Positions 1-6,394 of a stretch of DNA of 7,872 bases are shown here, one piece after another; the first letter of the stretch is position 1, and each line of letters opens with the position of its first letter. The stretch covers positions 11,443 through 19,314 of the forward strand of contig AWOC01000008.1 of the NCBI GenBank assembly GCA_000494185.1, read 5' to 3'. The stretch is from Candidatus Calditenuaceae archaeon JGI OTU-3. Lineage in GTDB: Archaea > Thermoproteota > Nitrososphaeria_A > Caldarchaeales > Calditenuaceae. Both the position numbers and the translations under genes were made by a program. The notes under the pieces were generated by a model. That model searched no databases. It was given only the letters and a program-made list of their open reading frames with translations, and was not told the origin of the DNA.

Positions 1-621
1 TTAGAACTGATAAGGAATCTTGAGGACGTTGAAGAGGAGATCAAGGTCCACGCGGGCCCCGAAGGACTACTCACAGACAAGCCTGCGAGAGAACAGTTGA
101 TCGACCTGCTACTTAAGCCCTGCATCAACATCTGTGGAATCATGTCAGGATATACTGGGCCGGGCTCGAAGACTGTGCTTCCGAGTAAAGCTATGGCGAA
201 GATGGATGTCCGGCTCGTACCGGCGATGCGGCCTGAAAGAGTGATTGAGAGGTTGGAGCAGCACGTAAAGCGCGTGAGTGGAGGTAGGATAAAAATTGTC
301 CCCCTCGACATGGGATACCCCGCATCACGTACACACCCCAAGGAGCCCTTTGTCGAGCTTGTCAGAGCAACAGCTAAAGTAGCCTTCAGGGCTGAACCCC
401 AGCTCTACCCATCGTCGGCTGGGTCTGGGCCAATGTACCTCATAATCGAGGAGCTTGGGATCCCCTGCGTAGCGACAGGCATCGGCGACCACAAGTCCAA
501 CGTCCATGCACCCAATGAAAGCATAGCAATAGAAGACTACCTCAGAGGCATACTACATATGGCTCTGATCATGGCGAACTTTGTACCCTACATGCGGGGC
601 GGCACATTACCCTATGTTTAG
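1..621 (+). CDS. M20-family metallopeptidase/deacylase, C-terminal part (5' end outside window)
   Basis: The frame is open from base 1 to a TAG stop at 619-621, giving 206 residues, so the start lies upstream. The visible part matches the M20/ArgE/DapE/carboxypeptidase G2 family of zinc-dependent amide hydrolases. Residues about 43-112 look like the lid/dimerisation domain, with the family wording GYTGPGSKTVLPSKA (50-64) and MDVRLVP (68-74). The chain then returns to the catalytic domain, with SAGSGPMY (139-146) and VHAPNE (168-173). In that last motif His169 is the expected C-terminal metal ligand. The N-terminal HxD motif and the catalytic Glu pair are outside the window. The substrate (dipeptide, N-acyl amino acid or similar) cannot be told from this part. 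No signal peptide can be judged. The gene ends 61 bases before rpl7ae, which has its own promoter, so the two are probably separate units. Family is confident; exact activity is unknown. Confidence 0.88.
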   Translation, partial: LELIRNLEDVEEEIKVHAGPEGLLTDKPAREQLIDLLLKPCINICGIMSGYTGPGSKTVLPSKAMAKMDVRLVPAMRPERVIERLEQHVKRVSGGRIKIVPLDMGYPASRTHPKEPFVELVRATAKVAFRAEPQLYPSSAGSGPMYLIIEELGIPCVATGIGDHKSNVHAPNESIAIEDYLRGILHMALIMANFVPYMRGGTLPYV

Positions 622-639
622 GCAAAGCCGCGACACAAA

Positions 640-648
640 TTTATATTA
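640..648 (+). promoter_or_regulatory. TATA box of the rpl7ae ribosomal operon
   Basis: TTTATATTA lies in the 61-base gap after the peptidase gene. An archaeal TATA centred near 644 predicts a transcript start near 668-671. That leaves a leader of only about 12-15 bases, just enough for the GGTGA Shine-Dalgarno at 672-676. Position and composition support it; no transcript data are available. Confidence 0.6.
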
Positions 649-671
649 AAGAAGTCATAGGCTATCACGCT

Positions 672-676
672 GGTGA
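672..676 (+). promoter_or_regulatory. Shine-Dalgarno site of rpl7ae
   Basis: GGTGA lies six bases before the ATG at 683 and matches the archaeal anti-Shine-Dalgarno (16S 3' end reads as GGAGGTGAT). It supports the ATG at 683. The nearby GTG at 673 is out of frame. Confidence 0.6.
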
Positions 677-677
677 A

Positions 678-702
678 GGGCAATGACGCCTGAGCTGAGC
701 TC
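678..702 (+). promoter_or_regulatory. Candidate kink-turn spanning the rpl7ae start codon
   Basis: The RNA can fold as a k-turn. The C-stem pairs GGGC (678-681) with GCUC (699-702), including one G-U pair. A three-base bulge AAU follows (682-684). G685-A686 face G697-A698 as the tandem sheared pairs. Then come C687/U696, two G-C pairs (688-689 with 694-695) and a CUGA loop (690-693). The second strand reads CUGA like box D, and the first reads AUGAC, close to box C. The start codon 683-685 sits in the bulge and first G-A pair. L7Ae binds such folds, and autoregulation through a k-turn in its own mRNA is reported in Sulfolobus acidocaldarius. The inner stem is only two pairs, so it may act as a k-loop. 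This is a fold found by eye, not tested. Confidence 0.45.
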
Positions 703-1069
703 CTATGTTAGGTTCAAGACGCCTTCGGAACTCGCAAACGCGACGCTCGAGCTCGTCAAGATGGCGAGGGAGACGGGTAAGGTCAAGAAGGGTGTTAACG
801 AGGTTATCAAGTCTGTTGAGAGGGGCCAGGCGAAGCTCGTCGTGATAGCTGAGAACGTGGACCCGCCAGAGATAGTGGCTCTTCTGCCGTCACTCTGCCA
901 AGAGAGGAAGGTGCCCTATATCTATGTCCCAACGAAAGAGGCCCTAGGAAACGCCGCTGGCCTAGAAGTCTCCGCCAGCTCGGTAGCCATCATTGACGCG
1001 GGTGAGGCTAGGTCCTATCTTGAGGAAATCTTGAAGCAACTCCAGAAGATCACTAGGGGCGGTGCTTGA
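683..1069 (+). CDS. rpl7ae: Ribosomal protein L7Ae, k-turn binding protein
   Basis: This 128-residue protein has the normal length for archaeal L7Ae (eL8). It binds kink-turns in 23S rRNA and is also the core protein of box C/D and H/ACA guide RNPs and of archaeal RNase P. The RNA-contact signature KKGVNEVIKSVERG (35-48) carries the Asn-Glu pair that reads the sheared G-A pairs. The core follows as AKLVVIAENVDPPEIVALLPSLC, and the C-terminal specificity loop is LGNAAGLEVSASSVAII. The ATG at 683 is supported by GGTGA six bases upstream and by the protein start. It leads a cluster with rps28e (39 bases downstream) and rpl24e, a conserved archaeal arrangement. A k-turn-like fold overlaps its own start codon, suggesting feedback by L7Ae. 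The stop is TGA at 1067-1069. Identification is very secure. Confidence 0.97.
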   Translation: MTPELSSYVRFKTPSELANATLELVKMARETGKVKKGVNEVIKSVERGQAKLVVIAENVDPPEIVALLPSLCQERKVPYIYVPTKEALGNAAGLEVSASSVAIIDAGEARSYLEEILKQLQKITRGGA

Positions 1070-1072
1070 GGG

Positions 1073-1080
1073 TTTTATAG
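1073..1080 (+). promoter_or_regulatory. Possible internal TATA box before rps28e
   Basis: TTTTATAG lies just after the rpl7ae stop, about 32 bases before the rps28e ATG. It could drive an extra short-leader transcript of rps28e-rpl24e. A start near 1102 would however exclude the AAGGAGGAG at 1088-1096, so the two signals compete. The T-rich run could equally be a weak pause or terminator. Weak call. Confidence 0.25.
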
Positions 1081-1087
1081 TGGAGCC

Positions 1088-1096
1088 AAGGAGGAG
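1088..1096 (+). promoter_or_regulatory. Shine-Dalgarno-like site before rps28e
   Basis: AAGGAGGAG strongly matches the anti-Shine-Dalgarno, but it ends 12 bases before the ATG at 1109, which is longer than usual. No closer in-frame start is possible because TAG stands at 1103-1105, so the ATG is fixed and the long spacing is real. Confidence 0.5.
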
Positions 1097-1108
1097 TTAA
1101 GCTAGGGT

Positions 1109-1312
1109 ATGAGTAGCCAGGGCGTGCCCGCCGTGGTGGAACAGATCGTAGGCAGGACTGGCGTGAGGGGCGACGTTACACAGGTGAGGGTGAGGATATT
1201 GGAGGGTAATGATAAGGGCCGCGTGATCACGAGGAATGTGAAAGGACCAGTTAGGATTGGGGACATACTAATATTGATGGATACAGAGAGGGAGGCCGAG
1301 AAGATCAAATAG
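1109..1312 (+). CDS. rps28e: Small ribosomal subunit protein S28e
   Basis: This 67-residue protein is full length for S28e (eS28), an OB-fold protein of the small-subunit head near the mRNA exit region, found in archaea and eukaryotes. Family signs are the central strand run [32 protein letters not shown] (24-55) and the C-terminal [10 protein letters not shown], equivalent to the usual LxETEREAR ending. An in-frame TAG three bases upstream of GGT-ATG fixes the start at 1109. It lies between rpl7ae and rpl24e, with 13 bases to the next gene, so it is almost certainly cotranscribed with both. The stop is TAG at 1310-1312. Nothing looks unusual apart from the long Shine-Dalgarno spacing. Confidence 0.95.
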   Translation: MSSQGVPAVVEQIVGRTGVRGDVTQVRVRILEGNDKGRVITRNVKGPVRIGDILILMDTEREAEKIK

Positions 1313-1314
1313 CC

Positions 1315-1323
1315 GGTGATGAG
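1315..1323 (+). promoter_or_regulatory. Shine-Dalgarno site of rpl24e
   Basis: GGTGATGAG in the 13-base gap after rps28e matches the 3' part of the archaeal GGAGGTGAT complement. The core GGTGAT (1315-1320) is five bases from the ATG at 1326. The ATG at 1319 inside the motif is out of frame with L24e. Confidence 0.6.
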
Positions 1324-1325
1324 GC

Positions 1326-1517
1326 ATGCCGACGACGCATGTATGCAGCTTCTGCGGTCACACCTTTATACACGGTACAGGAATCCTCTTTGTTCGGAAG
1401 AGCGGGCAACTCAACTGGTTCTGCAGTAAAAAATGCTACGTCTATATGGTTAAGCAGGGCAAGGATCCTAGGAAACTCAAGTGGACACTGTATTACGGCA
1501 AGGAGAGACGCGGCTAA
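1326..1517 (+). CDS. rpl24e: Large ribosomal subunit protein L24e, zinc ribbon
   Basis: This 63-residue protein is full length for archaeal L24e (eL24), a zinc-binding protein of the large subunit near the subunit interface. Four cysteines form the treble-clef site: Cys7 and Cys10 (CSFC), and Cys33 and Cys37 (CSKKC). The family wording HGTGILFVRKSGQLNWFCSKKC lies between and around them, followed by the basic tail KDPRKLKWTLYYGKERRG. The ATG at 1326 has a well-placed GGTGAT upstream. The gene ends the ribosomal cluster with TAA at 1515-1517, which overlaps the stop of the convergent ndk gene. In many archaea ndk follows rpl24e on the same strand; here the neighbour is kept but its direction is reversed. 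Identification is secure. Confidence 0.95.
   Translation: MPTTHVCSFCGHTFIHGTGILFVRKSGQLNWFCSKKCYVYMVKQGKDPRKLKWTLYYGKERRG
1428..1433 (-). terminator. Candidate T-tract terminator of carA-carB-ndk inside rpl24e
   Basis: Six consecutive T on the minus strand lie about 80 bases beyond the ndk stop, antisense to rpl24e. Archaeal RNA polymerase can terminate at T-runs without a hairpin. Because the two convergent genes leave no gap, any ndk terminator must lie inside rpl24e, and this is the best T-run there. Suggestive only. Confidence 0.3.
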
Positions 1518-1933
1518 TCCGATACCTCGGCTGGATCGAAGAATATTCTCCACTCGTACTCGTATGTCGCTGCACTGTCCGAGGCGTGGATTATATTATC
1601 TGTAATGTCGAGCGCGTAGTCCCCTCTGATGGTTCCAGGCTCAGCCTTTACGGGGTCAGTCGCCCCGATCATCTTACGGACAACCTCAACAGCAGCCCTA
1701 CCTTCGAGTATAGCAACCACAACCTGTTTATCGCTAACAGCGTTGATTAGGTTGGGGTAGAATGGCTTAGACTGGTGGACCATATAGAGCCTCTCGGCCA
1801 GGTCCCTTCTCATCTTCACGGACTTGAGCGCGACGATCCTGAGCCCCCTACTCTCAAACCGCGAAAGTATCGCTCCAACCAGCCCTCTCGAAACGGCTGA
1901 AGGCTTCAGCATTATGAAAGTACGCTCGCTCAT
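1514..1933 (-). CDS. ndk: Nucleoside diphosphate kinase
   Basis: This 139-residue protein is normal length for Ndk, which moves the gamma phosphate from NTPs to NDPs through a phosphohistidine. All catalytic positions are present: Lys10 (LKPSAV), Tyr50, Phe58, Arg86, Thr92 (GATDP), Arg103 (TIRGDYA), Asn113 and phospho-acceptor His116 in NIIHASDS. The ATG at 1933 gives the standard start MSERTFIMLKPSAV. The gap to carB is 24 bases and no good Shine-Dalgarno is visible, so translation probably relies on coupling to carB. With carAB the unit links carbamoyl phosphate supply to making UTP and CTP. In many archaea ndk belongs to the rpl7ae-rps28e-rpl24e-ndk cluster; here it is adjacent but inverted. 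Its TAG stop (1516-1514) overlaps the rpl24e TAA. The frame is the same as carB, separated only by the carB TGA and eight codons. Identification is secure. Confidence 0.97.
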   Translation of the reverse strand: MSERTFIMLKPSAVSRGLVGAILSRFESRGLRIVALKSVKMRRDLAERLYMVHQSKPFYPNLINAVSDKQVVVAILEGRAAVEVVRKMIGATDPVKAEPGTIRGDYALDITDNIIHASDSAATYEYEWRIFFDPAEVSD

Positions 1934-1957
1934 GTACAGCCTGACTAGGATGACCCA

Positions 1958-4900
1958 TCACTTAAATCCTACATCACTCCGTGTCCTATCTCTTCTGATT
2001 GCTGTGGCGACTTTCTCCTCGTCTATTTGTTGGTATTCTGAGATTTCGAGGACACTCAGGACGAGCTCCGCAGAGTAGAGGCTCCTGATGGCTTTAGAAA
2101 GCTCTAGCGCTAGCTCTGCGTTAAGTATTATTGGTAGGTTGTGGTCTACTGCTGCCCTCCTCACCTCGTAATCCAGTTGCGGCGTGTATCCCGCGGTTAC
2201 CACCATCCCTATTCTCCTAGACTTAATGCTTTTAACGGCCGACTCTCGATCTAGCTGGGGCAAGTTGGGGAGAGGTAGGTCTTGGAGAGTCAAGACCTCG
2301 TAACCAGCCTCTGAGAAGTTTCTCGCCGCATCTAGGAGGAGTTCTCCGTATTTGCTTGATTCTCCATAGATAAGTATTGGGTCCTCCTTCGCTGGAAGCC
2401 TATTCGGTGTCGCCGCGAGCCAGCTTGTCAGAAGGGCCTCGTGGAAACTTAGACCTAAGGCTGCCACCTCGCCTGTACTCCTCATCTCTGGCCCGAGGAA
2501 CGGATAGCAATCCCTTATCTGGGCCCAGGAGAACTGTGGCGTCTTTACTCCCCAAACCGTCCGGAGCGGGGCATAAACCTCTGGGTATAGCTCGATCCAC
2601 TTGTGATCAGGGTCATGCAGACCCATATTAAGCATGGCCCGAACGGAATCCTCCGCCAAATCATACCCATAGATTTTACTACTAAAGGGCATCGAGCGAC
2701 TACACCTAAGGTTACACTCGATGACATGGACTTCTCCGTCTCTTACCAAATACTGTACGTTGAAGGGCCCCTTAACTCGAAGGGCCCTAGCGATCTCGCC
2801 GGTATACTCAGCAATCCGTTTTAGGGCAGAGCTGCTCAGCCTGAGCGGAGGGATGACTATTGTTGCGTCTCCGCTATGGACTCCGGCGTACTCAACGTGA
2901 TCCATTGGAAGGATCTTACACCTCCTCCCGTCTGAGACACAGTCGACCTCCGCCTCGATCGCGCCCTGGATGAAGTGGCTCATGACTATGGGCTTCTTGG
3001 TTAATCCCGCTAGCTTCTCCATCAGCTCCTTTAGCTCGTCTCTGTCGCGCGCTACGAAGACAGATGTCCCACTCAAGATGTAGCTTGGCCTCACGATGAC
3101 CGGGTATCCAATTCTTTCAGCTATCTTCAGCGCCTCCTCGACACTCCGAACCCACCCCCAGGCAGGCTGCTTGATCCCCAATTCCTCGAGAAGCTTGCTG
3201 AACCTGTTCCTCTCTTCAGCCCTGCTTATCGAGGAGGATTGTGTCCCGATTATTGTGACCCCCCTTGCTTCCAGCTCCGCAGCAACATCATTCCCTATCT
3301 GGCCGGCAGCAGAGGTGATCACACCCGCTCCACGCGTCATCCTGAACATCTCTTCGATAGCCTCGGGCGTCAGCTCCTGATTAATCAGGTATGACACGAC
3401 GTCCCAATCTGTGGATACAGTCTCTGGATTATAGTTGATTATTGCCGCGTCCCTCCCGTGCTCTATGAGTTTCCTATATATGTTGACTGCAGACCAGTCA
3501 AACTCTACAGAGACTCCAATTCTGAAGCCGCCGGCACCGAGGAGTAGGATGAGATCCCTCTCTTTGAGACTAATATCGTCGTCCAAGCCGTGGAAGGTTA
3601 GGTAGAGGTAGTTTGTTCTGGCAGGCTTCTCGCCGGCCAGGGTATCGATATTTTTTACCTTATAAGTGACTCCCAGGCGACGGCTTATTGCCCTCAGCTC
3701 CGCTGCCGGCAGGCCTGAGAAGAGGGAGATCTGCTCGTAGGTGAAGCCGCACTTCAGAGCCTCGGCAACTAGTTTTTCCCTAAGCTCATTGTCTAACTCG
3801 TGTATTCCCCTCATTATTCTTGCGAGGTCAACTATCTTCTTGACAGGGGCGATGAAGAACGGATCGACCCGGGTGATCCTCGAAATCTCCTCGACCGACG
3901 CTCCAAGCCAGAGGGCCTTCGCAACATCTCTGAGCCAGTAGGGCTTGAACGTTTTTAGCCTCTTCAGAACCTCTTCGAGGCTCTCACGGGTCTCGAGGAC
4001 CTCCCTATCCACAAGGCCCAGGTATCCAAGGTCCAACATTCTGAACGCCTTCTGATAGATCTCCTCAAGGCTTCTGCCGATCGCCATTACCTCGCCGACA
4101 CTCATCATTTCGGATCCGAGGGTCTCGCTCCTAGGCCAAAACTTCTCCAAGTCCCATCTGGGAGCCTTAAGAACTATGTAGTCGAGGCTGGGCTCGAAGA
4201 AGGCTGTTGTTGTGCCTGTGACTAGGTTGAGGAGCTCGTCAAGTAGGTATCCAAGACATAGTTTAGCAGCTATATAGGCAAGTGGGTATCCTGTCGCCTT
4301 ACTCGCCAGAGCGCTACTCCTAGACATTCGTGGATTAGTCTCTATGACGTAGTAGCCTCCGTTGGATTGGTTGAGCGCAAGCTGAACGTTACACTCTCCG
4401 ACGAGCTGTATCGCGTTAGCAACGCCGAAGGAAGCTTCCCTGAGGGTCTGGTACTCAGTGTCAGTCAGGGTCTGGCTGGGGGCGACTACAAGAGAGTCGC
4501 CAGTATGGACACCCATCGGCTCTATATTCTCGAGGCAGGCTACAGCTACACAGTTTCCTGCCCTGTCCCTCATAACTTCGTACTCTATCTCCTTCCATCC
4601 ATCGAGATATTTCTCGACTAGGACGCTTCCCACGGCGCTGTGCGAGAATGCTCTTGTCAGTTTTCCCCAGAGCTCTGACTCGTCGCTCGCGACGAAGGAC
4701 CCCCTACCACCCAGATTGAAGCTTATCCTAATAATGACCGGGAAACCGATGCTCCTAGCCGCCTCTACGGCCTCTTTCAGCGTGGTTGCGGGTTGCGAGG
4801 GAGGGACAGGGAGGGCTGCCTTGACCATTGTGTCCCTGAATAACGACCTTGTTAGTGCTGCTTCTATTCCACTTATTGGTGTTCCAAGCACTTTGACTCC

Positions 4901-5224
4901 ATACTTATCTAGTATTCCCGACCTGTAGAGCTGGACACCCGACGTGAGGGCGCTCTGCCCCCCGAAGCCCACCATAATTCCGTCTGGCCTCTCCCTCTCA
5001 ATGATCTTTTCCAAGAACTCCGTTGAGATAGGTGTGAAGTAAACTTTATCGGCGAAAAATTTGGAGGTTTGTATTGTTGCTACGTTGGGGTTAACTAGGA
5101 CGGTCGTTATACCCTCATCCTTTAGAGCCTTTAGCGCCTGGCTTCCACTATAGTCGAACTCTGCGGCCTCAGCTATCTTTATCCCCCCCGAGCCTATTAA
5201 GAGAACTTTACTTACGTGCTCCAT
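1958..5224 (-). CDS. carB: Carbamoyl-phosphate synthase large subunit
   Basis: This 1088-residue protein is close to the usual 1050-1075. CarB receives ammonia from CarA and uses two ATP and bicarbonate to make carbamoyl phosphate. Residues 1-400 form the carboxyphosphate half, with R126, R166, SFNLGGRG (168-175), GWKEIEYEVMRD (209-220) and ligands Q281, E295, N297, R299. About 400-550 is the oligomerisation domain. Residues 553-935 form the carbamoyl-phosphate half, with GAGGFRIG (563-570), R672, RPSYILSG (712-719) and ligands Q824, E836, N838, R840. Both ATP-grasp sites look intact. About 945-1065 is the regulatory domain, little like the E. coli effector-binding sequence, followed by a charged tail of about 24 residues. 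The wording resembles crenarchaeal CarB as remembered. The ATG at 5224 overlaps carA by 17 bases with a strong Shine-Dalgarno, so translation is probably coupled. The stop is TGA at 1960-1958. Confidence 0.97.
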   Translation of the reverse strand: MEHVSKVLLIGSGGIKIAEAAEFDYSGSQALKALKDEGITTVLVNPNVATIQTSKFFADKVYFTPISTEFLEKIIERERPDGIMVGFGGQSALTSGVQLYRSGILDKYGVKVLGTPISGIEAALTRSLFRDTMVKAALPVPPSQPATTLKEAVEAARSIGFPVIIRISFNLGGRGSFVASDESELWGKLTRAFSHSAVGSVLVEKYLDGWKEIEYEVMRDRAGNCVAVACLENIEPMGVHTGDSLVVAPSQTLTDTEYQTLREASFGVANAIQLVGECNVQLALNQSNGGYYVIETNPRMSRSSALASKATGYPLAYIAAKLCLGYLLDELLNLVTGTTTAFFEPSLDYIVLKAPRWDLEKFWPRSETLGSEMMSVGEVMAIGRSLEEIYQKAFRMLDLGYLGLVDREVLETRESLEEVLKRLKTFKPYWLRDVAKALWLGASVEEISRITRVDPFFIAPVKKIVDLARIMRGIHELDNELREKLVAEALKCGFTYEQISLFSGLPAAELRAISRRLGVTYKVKNIDTLAGEKPARTNYLYLTFHGLDDDISLKERDLILLLGAGGFRIGVSVEFDWSAVNIYRKLIEHGRDAAIINYNPETVSTDWDVVSYLINQELTPEAIEEMFRMTRGAGVITSAAGQIGNDVAAELEARGVTIIGTQSSSISRAEERNRFSKLLEELGIKQPAWGWVRSVEEALKIAERIGYPVIVRPSYILSGTSVFVARDRDELKELMEKLAGLTKKPIVMSHFIQGAIEAEVDCVSDGRRCKILPMDHVEYAGVHSGDATIVIPPLRLSSSALKRIAEYTGEIARALRVKGPFNVQYLVRDGEVHVIECNLRCSRSMPFSSKIYGYDLAEDSVRAMLNMGLHDPDHKWIELYPEVYAPLRTVWGVKTPQFSWAQIRDCYPFLGPEMRSTGEVAALGLSFHEALLTSWLAATPNRLPAKEDPILIYGESSKYGELLLDAARNFSEAGYEVLTLQDLPLPNLPQLDRESAVKSIKSRRIGMVVTAGYTPQLDYEVRRAAVDHNLPIILNAELALELSKAIRSLYSAELVLSVLEISEYQQIDEEKVATAIRRDRTRSDVGFK

Positions 5225-6362
5225 TCTCCTCCACCATCTTTTTGAAGATGTCGAAGACGTAGGAAGCGTCTCGCGGCCCAGGCCTTCCCTCGGGGTGGAA
5301 CTGTACGCTTATCAAGGGTAAAGACTCGTGGACGAGACCCTCGATAACACCATCATCACAATCTTCGAACCACGGCCGTAAACCGGTGTCCTCAATGCTA
5401 TCACGAGAAACAGCGTAACCATGATTCTGCAAAGTCACCACTCTCTTGCCAGTGAGCAGGTCCCGGCACCCCTTATTAATGCCCCTGTGCCCATACTTCA
5501 TCTTGTAAGTCTTAGCGCCTAGAGCGAGGGCTATTAGCTGATGACCCAAGCAGACTCCAAGCGTAGGAGTCCCGCTCTCAATAACCTCCCTAGTAAGCTG
5601 AATCGCATAGCTAATCTTGGCCGGGTTTCCCGGGCCATTACTTATCACCACTCCGGCGGGGCTATAGGAAAAGACTGCATCGGCGCCGAGTCTTCCTGGA
5701 ACCACCACTACCCGCAACCCCTTACCTGCGAGCGCGTCAAGAATTCCCCTCTTAACACCGAAGTCCACCACCACAACTGTGGGCCCGTTTGAGTCCCTAT
5801 AGATGAAGGGGGCATCGTAGGTAGAGTACTCGAAGACCCTAGAGTCATAGTCCACGGACTTGGCCATTCTTATGAGCTGCCCCGGGTCAATCTCGCTGAG
5901 ACTCTCCGCAACCTGTACAGCACACCCCATGACGCCCGCCTCCCTAATCTTCTTCACAAGCATCCTAGTGTCGACGTCCATTACGCCTGGGACGTCATTT
6001 ATCTCGAGCCACCTTTGCAATGATTTCTCCGATCGAGGGTGGCTGGGTTCTGTTGCCTGGGAGACTACGAGAGCCTCAATCGTTATGCGGTCGGACTCGA
6101 AGTCAGGCGGAACCCCATAGTTACCTATCAGAGGGTAGGTTAGGATCAGTATCTGCCCGACATAGGATGGGTCTGTCAGGGACTCCGTGTATCCATTCAT
6201 CGCGGTGCTGAAGACAATCTCGCCGGACCTTCTATCGTGTGCGCCGAATCCCTTTCCAAGAAAGAAGGAGCCATCCTCGAGAGCTAGAGCGGCCACGGGG
6301 CCGCCGAGAAGTTTTCTCGCCAGCGCGCCCACCGAGTTACCCAATCCGCTTCTATGATACAT
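5208..6362 (-). CDS. carA: Carbamoyl-phosphate synthase small subunit, glutaminase
   Basis: This 384-residue protein is about the usual length for CarA, which hydrolyses glutamine and channels ammonia to CarB. The N-terminal domain begins with LALEDGSFFLGKGFGA (26-41) and has NGYTESLTDPSYVGQILILTYP (56-77). The class I glutamine amidotransferase domain covers about 195-378, with SNGPGNP (241-247), the nucleophile elbow GVCLGHQ with Cys271, and QFHPE with His356 and Glu358, so the triad is complete. The ATG at 6362 adds about 22 residues before the conserved start. A TATA-like element about 23-28 bases upstream fits a leaderless mRNA beginning at this ATG, so I prefer it. The alternative is GTG at 6296 (362 residues), which would match shorter family members but has no Shine-Dalgarno. 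The stop TAA (5210-5208) lies inside carB. First gene of carA-carB-ndk, divergent from the ACT gene. Confidence 0.95.
   Translation of the reverse strand: MYHRSGLGNSVGALARKLLGGPVAALALEDGSFFLGKGFGAHDRRSGEIVFSTAMNGYTESLTDPSYVGQILILTYPLIGNYGVPPDFESDRITIEALVVSQATEPSHPRSEKSLQRWLEINDVPGVMDVDTRMLVKKIREAGVMGCAVQVAESLSEIDPGQLIRMAKSVDYDSRVFEYSTYDAPFIYRDSNGPTVVVVDFGVKRGILDALAGKGLRVVVVPGRLGADAVFSYSPAGVVISNGPGNPAKISYAIQLTREVIESGTPTLGVCLGHQLIALALGAKTYKMKYGHRGINKGCRDLLTGKRVVTLQNHGYAVSRDSIEDTGLRPWFEDCDDGVIEGLVHESLPLISVQFHPEGRPGPRDASYVFDIFKKMVEENGARK
5226..5235 (-). promoter_or_regulatory. Shine-Dalgarno site of carB inside carA
   Basis: On the minus strand GGTGGAGGAG precedes the carB ATG (5224), with one base between its end and the start codon. 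The best-spaced match is the upstream GGTGG (5235-5231). It decides the carB start and fits translational coupling across the 17-base carA/carB overlap. Confidence 0.6.
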
Positions 6363-6380
6363 TAAGACAGCATCCCCACA

Positions 6381-6394
6381 CTATATACTTATAG
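6381..6394. promoter_or_regulatory. Shared AT-rich core of a divergent promoter (carA and ACT gene)
   Basis: CTATATACTTATAG lies in the 59-base gap between the divergent starts. Its reverse strand reads CTATAAGTATATAG, so a TATA-like box is present in both directions. The centre (about 6388) is about 26 bases from the carA ATG (6362) and 34 from the ACT ATG (6422). These distances predict a leaderless carA mRNA and a leader of zero to a few bases on the other side. Neither start has a Shine-Dalgarno, which agrees. Two polymerases probably cannot use the core at once, so the promoters may compete. Confidence 0.55.

Noticed and set aside
1316..1322. GTGATGA, a perfect box C of a C/D guide RNA
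   Set aside because: It lies in the Shine-Dalgarno position of rpl24e, and no box D (CTGA) follows at a suitable distance.
1339..1750. Two overlapping plus-strand open frames across the rpl24e/ndk junction
   Set aside because: They overlap two secure conserved genes in other frames and have low-complexity products; treated as shadows.
3651..3656. Run of six T on the plus strand inside carB
   Set aside because: On the transcribed strand sense it is an A-run encoding Lys-Asn, so it is not a terminator for carB; no plus-strand gene ends near it.
4102..4109. Box C-like ATGATGAG on the minus strand
   Set aside because: It encodes conserved residues EMMSVGEV of CarB and lacks a matching box D.
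4458..4928. 156-codon open frame on the plus strand
   Set aside because: It is antisense to the conserved N-terminal ATP-grasp half of CarB, and its product has no recognisable motifs.
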